From the NCBI GenBank assembly GCA_002746685.1, contig PDQK01000012.1:1-40947 (forward strand): DNA of 40,947 bases, given 5' to 3'. Positions 17,424 to 26,120 of the stretch are shown here, piece by piece. The notes under the pieces are model-generated. The model saw only the letters and a program-made list of their open reading frames with translations. It did no database searches and was not told the DNA's origin. This DNA comes from Desulfobulbus propionicus (lineage in GTDB: Bacteria > Desulfobacterota > Desulfobulbia > Desulfobulbales > Desulfobulbaceae). A program made the position numbers and the translations under genes. The stretch's first letter is position 1, and each line of letters starts with the position of its first letter.

Positions 17424-19352
17424 ATGCAGGAACAAGGTTTGGCTGCAACAGCACCGGATATGGTGGTTGCGTTTTTACGCAGCATCATGCCGTTTCGTGA
17501 GCTTGATGAGCAGGTGTTAAGAGAAGTTGCAACAGCGGTTCGGGTTGATTTTTACCCTAAAGGCACCTGGCTGCTCACCATGGGGGAGACAGAGGTGCAG
17601 TACCTCTATCTCATCCAGCAGGGCGGGGTAAAGTCGTTTCTAACCGATGATGAAGGGCAGACGACCCTGAAGGACTATCGGGGTGAAGGAGAGTATGTCG
17701 GCGCCTTGGGCATCATCCGTGGGACGGTTGCCAGCATGAATGTTGCAGCTGTTGAAGATACCTTCTGTTTTCTGCTCCCCCGTGAAGTGTTCACAAAGCT
17801 GCTTAAAACCCAGTTTGGATTTGCCCAGTATTACCTGAAAAGCTTTTCAGAAAAGGTGGTTTCCACGGCGTATACCGAGTTGCGCAAACATCGCATGACA
17901 AGAAGAAGTGACGAGGATCTTTTTTTGTTTTCAACCCAGATTGGAGATATCATCAATCGCAAGTTGCAAAAGGTCCATGTCAACACAACGGTGCAGGATG
18001 CTGCCCAGCAGATGATGCAGTACCGCGTCGGCTCTCTCTTGCTCTTTGATCATGACCCCAATGAGATTGTTGGTATTGTTACGGATAAAGATTTACGGAA
18101 CAAGGTCGTTGCAGCAGGGGTGGAGTACCATAGCCCTGTCCAGCAGATAATGACTTCCCCTGTGGTGACCATTTCCAGCCAATCGGTGTGTTTTGATGCC
18201 CTGTTGCAGATGATGTCTCATGGTATCCACCATCTTGTTGTAGAGGATCACGGTGACGTGGTGGGGGTGATTACGTCGCATGATGTGATGCTGCTCCAGG
18301 GGAATTCTCCTTATATGCTCTTCAAGGAGATGAGGAGCCAGCGCGACATGCCTGCACTCTATTCACTGGTGCACAAGATCCCGGATGTTATCCGTAATCT
18401 TATTAATGAAGGGGCCAAGGCGGGTAACATTACCCAGATGATTTCTTTACTTAATGATCAGGTGCTTAGTCAGGTGTTATGCCAGGTAGAGCAGGAACTG
18501 GGCACCCCTCCGGTTCCTTACTGCTGGTTGGTGTTTGGCCGTGAAGGGAGAAAAGAGCAGACGTTTAAAATGGAGCAGAACAATGGGATCCTGTATGCAG
18601 ACCCACAGGATAAGCAGCAAGAGGCGGCGGCATACTTCTTGGCTTTTGCTGAAAAGGTAGTCGCCCATCTTACTAATTGTGGCTATCCCACATGTAAGGA
18701 AAGGGTAATGGCGGATAACCCCAGATGGTGCCAACCCTTGAGTGGCTGGAAAGCGTATTATGGAGATTGGCTCGCTGCTCATGATCCTGCTGCTACCTTG
18801 CAGCATCTCAGGTTTTTTGACCTGCGCAGTGTCCATGGAACGGATACGTTGGTAGACCAGCTCAAAGCATTTATTGTGTCCAAGGCAAAAAACTCCCCTG
18901 GCTTTATCCCTTTGCTGGTCAATGATTGTCTTGCCAGAAGGGCACCCTTGTCTGTTTTCCACGGCGGTGTGGTGGATAAGGAGGGGCGGGTGGAAACAAC
19001 CCTTGATATCGGCGAACAGGGGCTGGGCCCCTATATTACGTTTACCCGGATACTTGCGCTGGTTAATGGGGTAAGAGAAACCAGCACCTTTGGCCGACTT
19101 GATATTCTCCATAAAGAAGGCCATCTGGGAGATGAGTTGAAGAGCAAAATTCAGGAGGCATGTGAAATCCTGATGCATTTGCAACTTATTCATCAGCTGC
19201 ATCAGGTTGAAAAGGGAGTAGTGCCTGACAGCCTGCTTTTAGTCGGGGAATTGACAGAGCTTGAAAAGAAGATGCTCAAGGATAGCTTTGAGCAGGTGGG
19301 CGCTTTGCATCAGATGATAGCTGAACACACTGCCAGCCAAATGCCGTCATGA
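17424..19352 (+). CDS. cNMP-binding / CBS-pair / DUF294 nucleotidyltransferase-like protein
   Basis: Multidomain cytosolic protein of 642 residues. It has a cyclic-nucleotide-binding domain (about 20-150), a tandem CBS pair (about 180-290, with GIVTDKDLR and GVITSHDV), a DUF294 nucleotidyltransferase-like domain from about 320, and its C-terminal partner domain (FFDLRSVHG onward). Relatives probably modify or regulate a partner in response to adenine nucleotides, and many sit beside acs or acetate permease genes. The transferase motif reads GREGRKEQTFKMEQNNGIL. Relatives usually have D-Q-D where this has E384-Q-N386, so the metal-binding acids are altered and catalysis is doubtful. ATG 17424 is chosen; an upstream in-frame start at 17388 lies inside the terminator. 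It overlaps the exonuclease gene by 4 nt. Confidence 0.85.
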   Translation: MQEQGLAATAPDMVVAFLRSIMPFRELDEQVLREVATAVRVDFYPKGTWLLTMGETEVQYLYLIQQGGVKSFLTDDEGQTTLKDYRGEGEYVGALGIIRGTVASMNVAAVEDTFCFLLPREVFTKLLKTQFGFAQYYLKSFSEKVVSTAYTELRKHRMTRRSDEDLFLFSTQIGDIINRKLQKVHVNTTVQDAAQQMMQYRVGSLLLFDHDPNEIVGIVTDKDLRNKVVAAGVEYHSPVQQIMTSPVVTISSQSVCFDALLQMMSHGIHHLVVEDHGDVVGVITSHDVMLLQGNSPYMLFKEMRSQRDMPALYSLVHKIPDVIRNLINEGAKAGNITQMISLLNDQVLSQVLCQVEQELGTPPVPYCWLVFGREGRKEQTFKMEQNNGILYADPQDKQQEAAAYFLAFAEKVVAHLTNCGYPTCKERVMADNPRWCQPLSGWKAYYGDWLAAHDPAATLQHLRFFDLRSVHGTDTLVDQLKAFIVSKAKNSPGFIPLLVNDCLARRAPLSVFHGGVVDKEGRVETTLDIGEQGLGPYITFTRILALVNGVRETSTFGRLDILHKEGHLGDELKSKIQEACEILMHLQLIHQLHQVEKGVVPDSLLLVGELTELEKKMLKDSFEQVGALHQMIAEHTASQMPS

Positions 19353-20062
19353 TTGGTCGCTTCTTCCCCTGGAAAAGAGTCGTTGACCCACTGATTATAC
19401 AGAATAGGGAGGCGTGCAGACAACTTGATCTGAAAAAACCACTGGAACATTTTGATTTTGTTGTCTGTGATACCGAACTCACCGGGCTGAACAAACGAAA
19501 AGATGAGATCATCTCCATTGGTGCAGTGCGTATCTCAAACCTGCAAATAGCACTTGATACCACCTATCACACCTTGGTTCAGCCTGCCAGGATAGATGCT
19601 AACAGGGCCACCTTTGTCCATCGTATCACCCCGGAACAGCTTAAATTAGCCCCCACTGTGGTAGAGGTGTTGCCAGAATTCATTTCATTTTGCAGCGGTG
19701 CGGTTATTGTGGGCCATTTTATCAGCATGGATATGCATTTTCTTAACCGGGTGATTAAAAAACAATGTGGCGGATCATTGACGAACCCCACGGTGGATAC
19801 TATGACTCTGGCTAAGCTGTATAAAGAATATGCTGCCCGGAGTGGGGTACGGTTTAAGGAAAATCCTGGCTCACTGGTGCTTGATGATCTCACCACAGAG
19901 TTCAATCTGCCCCGCTTTAAACCCCATGACGCGTTGGAGGATGCACTCCAGACAGCCTACCTGTTCCTTTTTTTAGTCAAAAAGATGCGAGACTACGGGC
20001 TGACCACCCTGTTCGATATCTCTCAACTCGTTAAAGGTGCCCGAGAAGAGCAGATGTTGTAG
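19349..20062 (+). CDS. DnaQ-like (DEDDh) 3'-5' exonuclease
   Basis: A 237-residue exonuclease-domain protein. The four acids and the histidine are present: D41 and E43 in CDTELTG, D128 in GHFISMDMHFLN, and H193 with D198 in HDALEDA, which gives the DEDDh class. Such proteins remove nucleotides from 3' ends. This one is shorter than PolC and lacks other polymerase-III epsilon features, so a proofreading role should not be assumed. The start overlaps the stop of the CBS/DUF294 gene as ATGA, showing tight coupling; the same pair is commonly linked in proteobacteria. The 145-bp gap before alaS holds no obvious terminator. Confidence 0.88.
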   Translation: MIGRFFPWKRVVDPLIIQNREACRQLDLKKPLEHFDFVVCDTELTGLNKRKDEIISIGAVRISNLQIALDTTYHTLVQPARIDANRATFVHRITPEQLKLAPTVVEVLPEFISFCSGAVIVGHFISMDMHFLNRVIKKQCGGSLTNPTVDTMTLAKLYKEYAARSGVRFKENPGSLVLDDLTTEFNLPRFKPHDALEDALQTAYLFLFLVKKMRDYGLTTLFDISQLVKGAREEQML

Positions 20063-20207
20063 CACTGCCACGAACTTTTTTACTTTGCATAGTTCCTTTT
20101 GATGTATATGATGCTTGGTCAGGCTCCAGGCTGCAACAAAAGCCCCCAGCGGCTGAGTTGGAGCAGATCATTTTTTATTCATTAAACCTTAGAAGGTTGC
20201 TTACACC

Positions 20208-22853
20208 ATGACCGGAAAAGAGATTAGAAAACGTTTTCTTGAGTATTTTGAGCAACGTGGCCATACCCGAGTGAAATCATCCTCCCTTGTTCCCCACGAT
20301 GACCCCACCCTGTTGTTTGTCAATTCAGGGATGGTGCAGTTTAAAAAGGTGTTCATGGGAGAGGATCAGCGCCCCTATAACCGTGCAGTAACAGCGCAGG
20401 CCAGTGTTCGGGCCGGTGGTAAGCATAACGATCTTGAAAATGTAGGGTATACAGCCAGGCACCACACTTTTTTTGAAATGCTGGGGAACTTTTCCTTTGG
20501 CGACTATTTCAAAAAAGAGGCCATTGATTTTGCGTGGGAATTTTTAACTGTTGAGCTGGGGCTGGATCCTCAAAAGCTGTGGGTTTCCATTTATGACGAT
20601 GATGATGAAGCCCATGAACTGTGGAGCCAGGTTAAAGAACTGCCTGAGGGTCGGATCGTTCGCATGGGTGAGGAGGACAACTTCTGGGCCATGGGTGATA
20701 CCGGGCCATGCGGGCCATGTTCAGAGATTCATATCGACCAGGGTGATGCAGCAGGGTGCGGACGTGCCGATTGTAAGCTGGGGTGCGACTGTGATCGCTT
20801 CCTTGAGCTGTGGAACCTGGTGTTCATGCAGTTTTACCGTGATGAAAGCGGCAAGATGACCCCGCTGCCCAGGCCATCCATTGATACCGGCATGGGGCTT
20901 GAGCGGGTTGCCGCAGTCCTGCAGGGAAAATACAATAATTTTGATTGCGATCTTTTTACCCCCATTATTGACTACATAGCAGAGCTTGCGGGCAAGAAAT
21001 ATCACGATAACCAAAAGGATGATGTCTCTTTACGGGTTATCGCTGACCATGCCAGGGCCACCACCTTTCTGGTTGGAGATGGGGTGCTGCCTTCCAATGA
21101 AGGGCGTGGCTATGTGCTCAGGCGGATAATGCGCCGTGCAATTCGTTATGGTCGTGCATTGGGGCTGGAATCCTTTTTCCCTCAGGTCTGTGCGTTTGTC
21201 ACCGAGACCATGGTCGAAGCCTACCCGCATCTTGATGATACCAGGGAGCTGTTGGCAAAGGTGGTTACCAACGAGGAAAATCGTTTTGGTTTGACTCTGG
21301 ATAATGGTCTGCAAAAGCTTGATGAAGAGATTGAGCGGATTCAAAAGGAGCAGGAAGATAAAGCTGTCATTGATGGTGAATTTATCTTTAAACTCTATGA
21401 TACGTACGGGTTTCCAGTGGATATCGTGCGCGATGCTGCCATTGAACGTGGTGTTTCCTTTGATGAGCAGGGCTTCAATGCCGCCATGGATAGGCAACGG
21501 GAACAATCCCGTAAATCCTGGAAGGGCAGTGACGTTGACCACTTAAGCAAAGGCGTTTTACAACTGGTGGAGTCTGGGGTTACTGCTGAGTTTACCGGCT
21601 ACTTTACGGACAACGGGCAAGCAATGGTTGAGGGGATTATAAACGGTGACGGCGAGTTGGTTGACACTGTACAACCCGGTGAAACCTATCAGGTCTTGTG
21701 TAACAAAACCCCATTTTATGCCGAATCCGGTGGGCAGCGAGGGGACGAAGGTGAGATTCGCTGGGATGGTGGAGCCTTTGCAGTGGAGCAAACTGCTGCT
21801 CCGGTGGAAGGAATTATCCTTCATCAGGGTAAGGTAACCCAGGGAAGCTTGAGCAAGGGACAGCAGGTTGCGCTACAGGTTTCCAGCAAGCGGGCAGAGA
21901 CAGCATTAAATCACACCGCGACCCATCTGTTACATGAGGCGCTCAAACAGGTGCTGGGTGATCACGTTAAGCAGGCAGGGTCACTGGTGGATGAGAACAG
22001 GCTTCGTTTTGACTTCACCCATTTTTCACCGCTCACTCCAGAGGAGGTTGCCAGGATCGAAAAGATCGTTAATGGTGAGGTTCGTCGTAATACTCCGGTT
22101 TCTTCAGCTGTTGTTGACCGGGAGGAGGCCATTGAAAATGGTGCCACTGCACTGTTTGGTGAGAAATATGGCGATGAGGTCAGGGTCGTTTCCATTGGTG
22201 ATTTCAGTAAGGAGCTGTGCGGAGGTACCCACACAGAGGCAACCGGTGATATCGGCTTATTTAAGCTTGTGTACGAAACGGGGATTGCTGCTGGAGTGCG
22301 GCGCATAGAGGCGGTAACCGGCAGCAGAGCCATTGATTGGCTGCATGAGCGCGAGCAGAAGACAGCGGAGCTTTGCGAGGTGGTTGGCAGCCCTCTTGAA
22401 AGCGCAGCGGAAAAGATTGCCAACCTGCAGAAAAAACACAAAGCACTTGAAAAAGAGTTGGCTGCTGTAACGGCGAACATGGCTGTATCTCATTTGGATG
22501 AGCTGCTTGCCGGGGCTGTTGATGTCCAGGGTATTAAGGTTGTGGCTGCCAGGGTGCAGCTTGATTCGCCCAAGACCCTCCGTGAAATCGGCGACAAGGT
22601 TCGGGATAAGATGCCGTCAGGAATTGCTGTTTTAGGTGGTGAGTTTGGTGGTAAAGCAGCCCTTCTAGCCCTGGTGAGCAAAGATGTAACCGCAAAAGTG
22701 AAAGCAGGTGATATTGTTAACCGGGCTGCTGCCATTGTTGGTGGTAAAGGCGGCGGACGTCCTGATATGGCCCAGGCTGGCGGGAGTATGCCGGATAAAA
22801 TTGATGAGGCTATTGAAAACGTTCCTGGTATTGTAGAAGAACTGTTACAATAA
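20208..22853 (+). CDS. alaS: Alanyl-tRNA synthetase
   Basis: Charges tRNA-Ala and clears mischarged Ser/Gly, in the cytosol. The full-length 881-residue class II enzyme has the start EIRKRFLEYFEQRGH, motif 2 around RHHTFFEMLGNFSFGDYF, and motif 3 near DTGMGLERVAAVLQG. The editing domain carries the zinc-site residues HTATHLLH (about 569-576) and CGGTHTEATGDIG (about 670-682). The C-terminal domain ends with a glycine-rich GGKGGGRPDMAQAGG segment. An additional cysteine-rich stretch GCGRADCKLGCDCDRF after CGPCSEIH is seen in many bacterial AlaRS. A strong terminator follows. Nothing looks degraded. Confidence 0.98.
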   Translation: MTGKEIRKRFLEYFEQRGHTRVKSSSLVPHDDPTLLFVNSGMVQFKKVFMGEDQRPYNRAVTAQASVRAGGKHNDLENVGYTARHHTFFEMLGNFSFGDYFKKEAIDFAWEFLTVELGLDPQKLWVSIYDDDDEAHELWSQVKELPEGRIVRMGEEDNFWAMGDTGPCGPCSEIHIDQGDAAGCGRADCKLGCDCDRFLELWNLVFMQFYRDESGKMTPLPRPSIDTGMGLERVAAVLQGKYNNFDCDLFTPIIDYIAELAGKKYHDNQKDDVSLRVIADHARATTFLVGDGVLPSNEGRGYVLRRIMRRAIRYGRALGLESFFPQVCAFVTETMVEAYPHLDDTRELLAKVVTNEENRFGLTLDNGLQKLDEEIERIQKEQEDKAVIDGEFIFKLYDTYGFPVDIVRDAAIERGVSFDEQGFNAAMDRQREQSRKSWKGSDVDHLSKGVLQLVESGVTAEFTGYFTDNGQAMVEGIINGDGELVDTVQPGETYQVLCNKTPFYAESGGQRGDEGEIRWDGGAFAVEQTAAPVEGIILHQGKVTQGSLSKGQQVALQVSSKRAETALNHTATHLLHEALKQVLGDHVKQAGSLVDENRLRFDFTHFSPLTPEEVARIEKIVNGEVRRNTPVSSAVVDREEAIENGATALFGEKYGDEVRVVSIGDFSKELCGGTHTEATGDIGLFKLVYETGIAAGVRRIEAVTGSRAIDWLHEREQKTAELCEVVGSPLESAAEKIANLQKKHKALEKELAAVTANMAVSHLDELLAGAVDVQGIKVVAARVQLDSPKTLREIGDKVRDKMPSGIAVLGGEFGGKAALLALVSKDVTAKVKAGDIVNRAAAIVGGKGGGRPDMAQAGGSMPDKIDEAIENVPGIVEELLQ

Positions 22854-22886
22854 TTTCGAGCTGAATTCAGCGTAAAGGGAAGTGTC

Positions 22887-22923
22887 AAAACGCACATGCA
22901 GTTAACCTGTATGTGCGTTTTTT
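22887..22923 (+). terminator. Intrinsic terminator of alaS
   Basis: 15-bp stem with one G-U pair (22887-22901 with 22907-22921), loop TTAAC, and a T6 run (22918-22923). It separates alaS from the lipid biosynthesis cluster that starts 62 bp later. Confidence 0.9.
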
Positions 22924-22984
22924 AATCAGAGTAAACAAGACCGCTTGTGAATAAAGCAATCAGGCGGATATAGAGTACAAGAAG

Positions 22985-24232
22985 ATGCAAAAATCAGATT
23001 CACAACGTGTTGTTATCACCGGTGTCGGGCTGACCGCGCCGGGCGCCTCTTCACTTGAGGCGTTCAGGGCAAACCTGCTCGCTGGAAAAAGCGGTGTCTC
23101 CACCTTGGATTTACGCTACATGGGAGTACATCCAGCTGGTGTGTGCAGTTTTGAAGAGACCAGGTATCGCAAGAAAAAAGAAAATAAACGGGGCAGCAGG
23201 GCAGGTTGTATTGGTGTGTACTGTGCCAACGAAGCGCTCAACGATGCCGGTATCACTTTTGCGGAGTATGACCGAAGCAAGACCGGGGTATACCTTGGCT
23301 TGACCGAGCATGGAACCGTTGAAACCGAGAACGAAGTCTACAACATCAGTACATATGACTACAACGTAGATTACTGGACCCATCACCATAACCCACGCAC
23401 TGTTTTGAACAACCCTGCCGGTGAAATTACCATGAATCTGGGGATAACCGGTCCCCATTACACCATTGGTGCGGCCTGTGCTGCTGGTAATGCGGCGCTG
23501 ATCCAGGGAGTGCAGATGCTGCTTCTGGACGAGGTTGACTTTGCTTTATGCGGTGGTATCTCTGAATGTACCGGCTCCTTTGGTATTTTTGCCTCTTTCC
23601 GCTCTCAGGGCGCACTTGCAGAACATGCTGACCCAACAAAAGCCAGCAGGCCGTTTGATAAAGACCGCAACGGGATTGTTATCTCAGAAGGTGGTTGCAT
23701 CTTTACGCTGGAAAGATTGGATAAGGCGCTGGCTCGGGGAGCAAAAATCTATGGTGAGATAGCAGGATACGCCATGAACTCCGATGCCAGGGATTTTGTA
23801 TTGCCCCATGGACCGCGTCAGGAAGAGTGCATGGAAAAAGCCCTTGAGCGCGCTGGTATGCAGCCAGGTGATATTACTATTGTGAACACCCATGCTACAG
23901 GGACCCAGTCGGGAGACGGGCAGGAGTGCGCCGCAATCAGAAAGGTGTTTGAGGGCTGTGACAACACCTATGTCAATAACACAAAATCTGTCATCGGCCA
24001 TGCCATGGGAGCTGCCGGCGTGCTTGAGCTGGCTGGGAACCTCCCTGCTTTCACCGATAAACAGGTTCATCCCACCATTAACCTGGACAACCTCGATCCA
24101 GACTGTGCAGTGCCAAACCTGGTGAGTGGAAAGCCGCAACAGCTTGAAGAAGTGCATGCTATTCTCAATAACTCTTTTGGTATGCTGGGCATAAATTCGG
24201 TGGTTATTGTCAAGAGTTTTGTGGCGGACTGA
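22985..24232 (+). CDS. FabF-like beta-ketoacyl-ACP synthase, first gene of the lipid cluster
   Basis: Condensing enzyme of the KAS I/II family (415 residues), expected to extend an acyl chain with malonyl-ACP. The Cys-His-His triad is complete: C165 in GAACAAGNA, H303 in NTHATGT, and K334/H339 in NNTKSVIGHAMGAAG. It is not a chain-length factor, because the cysteine is kept. Two regions differ from housekeeping FabF. The usual GSGIGG block near residue 110 is replaced by an aromatic and histidine-rich segment ending WTHHHNP. The C-terminal gating loop GFGGTN reads GMLGIN, so the Phe400 gate is a Met. Both changes suggest a reshaped acyl pocket. It sits downstream of the alaS terminator; no clear ribosome site precedes the ATG, and a possible promoter there would leave almost no leader. 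Confidence 0.9.
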   Translation: MQKSDSQRVVITGVGLTAPGASSLEAFRANLLAGKSGVSTLDLRYMGVHPAGVCSFEETRYRKKKENKRGSRAGCIGVYCANEALNDAGITFAEYDRSKTGVYLGLTEHGTVETENEVYNISTYDYNVDYWTHHHNPRTVLNNPAGEITMNLGITGPHYTIGAACAAGNAALIQGVQMLLLDEVDFALCGGISECTGSFGIFASFRSQGALAEHADPTKASRPFDKDRNGIVISEGGCIFTLERLDKALARGAKIYGEIAGYAMNSDARDFVLPHGPRQEECMEKALERAGMQPGDITIVNTHATGTQSGDGQECAAIRKVFEGCDNTYVNNTKSVIGHAMGAAGVLELAGNLPAFTDKQVHPTINLDNLDPDCAVPNLVSGKPQQLEEVHAILNNSFGMLGINSVVIVKSFVAD

Positions 24233-24389
24233 TCTGTTTTATGGTAGATAATTCTGTTTTGCTGTGCTGACCACTGACCGTTGAAGTAGAAAAATATGAT
24301 CAATAAGGAACCTTTGCCTGCGTACTCCCTGTCCATCATGTGCAGTATTTTTTGCAGGTACACCAGGTTTAATGTAGAGGGAAGAATAA

Positions 24390-24641
24390 ATGACGCGGGA
24401 CGAAATCAAGGACGTTATCCTTGAAATCATAGAAGATATTGACGAAGAAGCAGACTTTGATGAGCTTGATGCTGACGCACCCCTGCGTGATCAACTCGAT
24501 TTAGATTCCATGGATTTTCTTGATATTGTAATGGAGCTGAGAAAGCGTTACCAACTCCAGATTCCAGAGGACGAATACCCCGAACTGGCAACCCTGACCA
24601 GTTGTATCAATTACCTGGAACCCAAACTCAAAGACGCATAA
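24390..24641 (+). CDS. Dedicated acyl carrier protein
   Basis: An 83-residue very acidic carrier protein. The phosphopantetheine attachment site is S40 in LDLDSMDFLDIV, which fits the DS[LM] rule, and the four-helix pattern is evident. The divergent sequence and the position among specialised lipid genes mark it as a pathway-specific ACP rather than housekeeping AcpP. GAGGGAAG lies about 6 nt upstream of the ATG. The 157-bp gap after the ketosynthase gene contains nothing I can identify. No phosphopantetheinyl transferase is encoded here, so a general one must activate it. A terminator follows directly. Confidence 0.92.
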   Translation: MTRDEIKDVILEIIEDIDEEADFDELDADAPLRDQLDLDSMDFLDIVMELRKRYQLQIPEDEYPELATLTSCINYLEPKLKDA

Positions 24642-24651
24642 ATTCAATCTA

Positions 24652-24693
24652 AGGGGCATGCACTGCAACCTCTGCAGCATGCCTCTTTTTTTT
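24652..24693 (+). terminator. Intrinsic terminator inside the lipid cluster
   Basis: AGGGGCATGC (24652-24661) pairs with GCATGCCTCT (24677-24686) with one G-U pair, and an inner TGCA/TGCA extends the stem. A T8 run (24686-24693) follows. It stands 10 nt after the ACP stop and 15 nt before the next start codon, so it must be read through or regulated if the downstream genes use the same promoter. Confidence 0.8.
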
Positions 24694-24708
24694 CCTTCTT
24701 TCTGCTTT

Positions 24709-26085
24709 ATGGCTGATTACCAGCTGATCATTATTGGCGGCGGTCTTTCCGGGATAGCTGCTGGTATCCGTGCCGCACGTTTTGGCCTGAAGACACTTCT
24801 TCTTGAACAGCATACTCTCCCCGGAGGATTGAACTCCTATTATTACCGACAGGGCAAGATGCTGGAAACCGGCCTTCATGCCATGACCAACTTTGCTCCG
24901 CTCGGTGATAAACGAGCTCCCTTAAATCGATTGTTCAGGCAGCTCAAACTTTCTCGGAAAGGATTTGCCGCCCACGAACAGGGGCATTCTGAAATTCGTT
25001 ATCCTGAGCGATCACTGTGTTTTTCAAATGACCCAGCCCTGTTGGAGCAAGAGGTTGCTCAAGCATTCCCTCTGGCTGTTGACCGTTTTATCAGGTTTAA
25101 AGAGCGCATTGCAACCTATGATCCGTTTACTCTTAAGCCATGGGCTTCGGCACGCAGCTTTTTGCGCGAGCAGCTTCAGGAACCGCTGCTGGAGGAGATG
25201 CTGCTGCTGCCGCTGATGGTGTACGGAAACGCGGAAGAGCATGACATGGACTTGGGACAGTTTGTGATCATGTTTCGCTCCATCTTTGAAGAAGGCTTAT
25301 TTCGGCCAGCCGGCACTATCCGCGAGTTTCTTGATATGCTTTTGGAGCAGTACCAGAGCTTTGATGGAGAAATTCGTTATAGAAGTGCAGTGGATGAAAT
25401 TCTGCGAGAGCAAGGTCAGGTTGCAGGGGTGAAGCTTGCAGATGGGACAGAGATTACAGCAGAAGCTGTTTTGTCAACGGTGGGGATGCCTGAAACTATC
25501 CGTTTAATTGGCTGGGATATCTCCCAAAAACCGTATGGCGGCCAGATGAGCTTCATGGAAACGGTCTCTGTTATTCAGGACAGGGCCAGAGAGCAGCTTG
25601 ATAACGATGCCACCATCATTTTTTACAATGCCAGGTCACTGCTCAGTTATCAGCAACCTGCTGATTTTATGGATACCTCATGGGGGGTCATCTGTTTTCC
25701 AGAAAATTTTCAGGGGCTTGAGCAAGAAGAGCACTTCCAGGTTCGGACCACCCACTCTGCGAATTATTCCATGTGGAAAGCTGCTCCTAAGGATGAGTAT
25801 GCAGAGCTAAAAAAAACGTGGTCTGCCAAGGCAATACATGCTGCAGAAAAGGTGATTGGGCCTTATGGTTCAGATATCGTGTATCAGGACAGTTTTACCC
25901 CGTTGACCATTGAGCGTTTTACCCGCAAGGCTGGTGGTGCCATCTACGGCAGCCCCGTAAAGGTGAAAGAGGGGACAACACCGTGGCCCAATCTGTTCAT
26001 TGCCGGTACTGATCAGGGGTACCTGGGGATAGTTGGAGCTATGTTGAGCGGTGTTACAGTGGTCAATCAGCATATTTTACAATAA
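24709..26085 (+). CDS. Phytoene-desaturase-like FAD-dependent oxidoreductase 1
   Basis: Flavoprotein of the CrtI/CrtISO/retinol-saturase superfamily (458 residues). It has an N-terminal FAD motif [18 protein letters not shown], a [14 protein letters not shown] second segment, and a C-terminal FAD-closing region [20 protein letters not shown]. Relatives desaturate, saturate or isomerise conjugated hydrocarbon chains. There are no carotenoid genes (crtB, crtE) around it, and it lies in a fatty acid synthase cluster, so an acyl-ACP or acyl chain is the likely substrate. ATG 24709 is chosen because [11 protein letters not shown] is the normal beginning. The frame is open to 24658, but that start lies inside the terminator. 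No ribosome site is evident; the bases before the ATG are pyrimidine-rich. Confidence 0.85.
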   Translation: MADYQLIIIGGGLSGIAAGIRAARFGLKTLLLEQHTLPGGLNSYYYRQGKMLETGLHAMTNFAPLGDKRAPLNRLFRQLKLSRKGFAAHEQGHSEIRYPERSLCFSNDPALLEQEVAQAFPLAVDRFIRFKERIATYDPFTLKPWASARSFLREQLQEPLLEEMLLLPLMVYGNAEEHDMDLGQFVIMFRSIFEEGLFRPAGTIREFLDMLLEQYQSFDGEIRYRSAVDEILREQGQVAGVKLADGTEITAEAVLSTVGMPETIRLIGWDISQKPYGGQMSFMETVSVIQDRAREQLDNDATIIFYNARSLLSYQQPADFMDTSWGVICFPENFQGLEQEEHFQVRTTHSANYSMWKAAPKDEYAELKKTWSAKAIHAAEKVIGPYGSDIVYQDSFTPLTIERFTRKAGGAIYGSPVKVKEGTTPWPNLFIAGTDQGYLGIVGAMLSGVTVVNQHILQ

Positions 26086-26120
26086 CTTTTAAAAGAGAGT
26101 ACGAGTTAGCTAGAGTTACC

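Noticed and set aside
22945..22974. Promoter-like TTGTGA-18-TATAGA before the ketosynthase
   Set aside because: Transcription would begin about 4 nt before the ATG. Both boxes match only four of six bases, so I do not list it as a feature, though a nearly leaderless mRNA cannot be excluded.
24658..24708. Upstream extension of the first flavoprotein gene
   Set aside because: The extra start codon sits in the stem of an intrinsic terminator, and the added residues do not match the family beginning.
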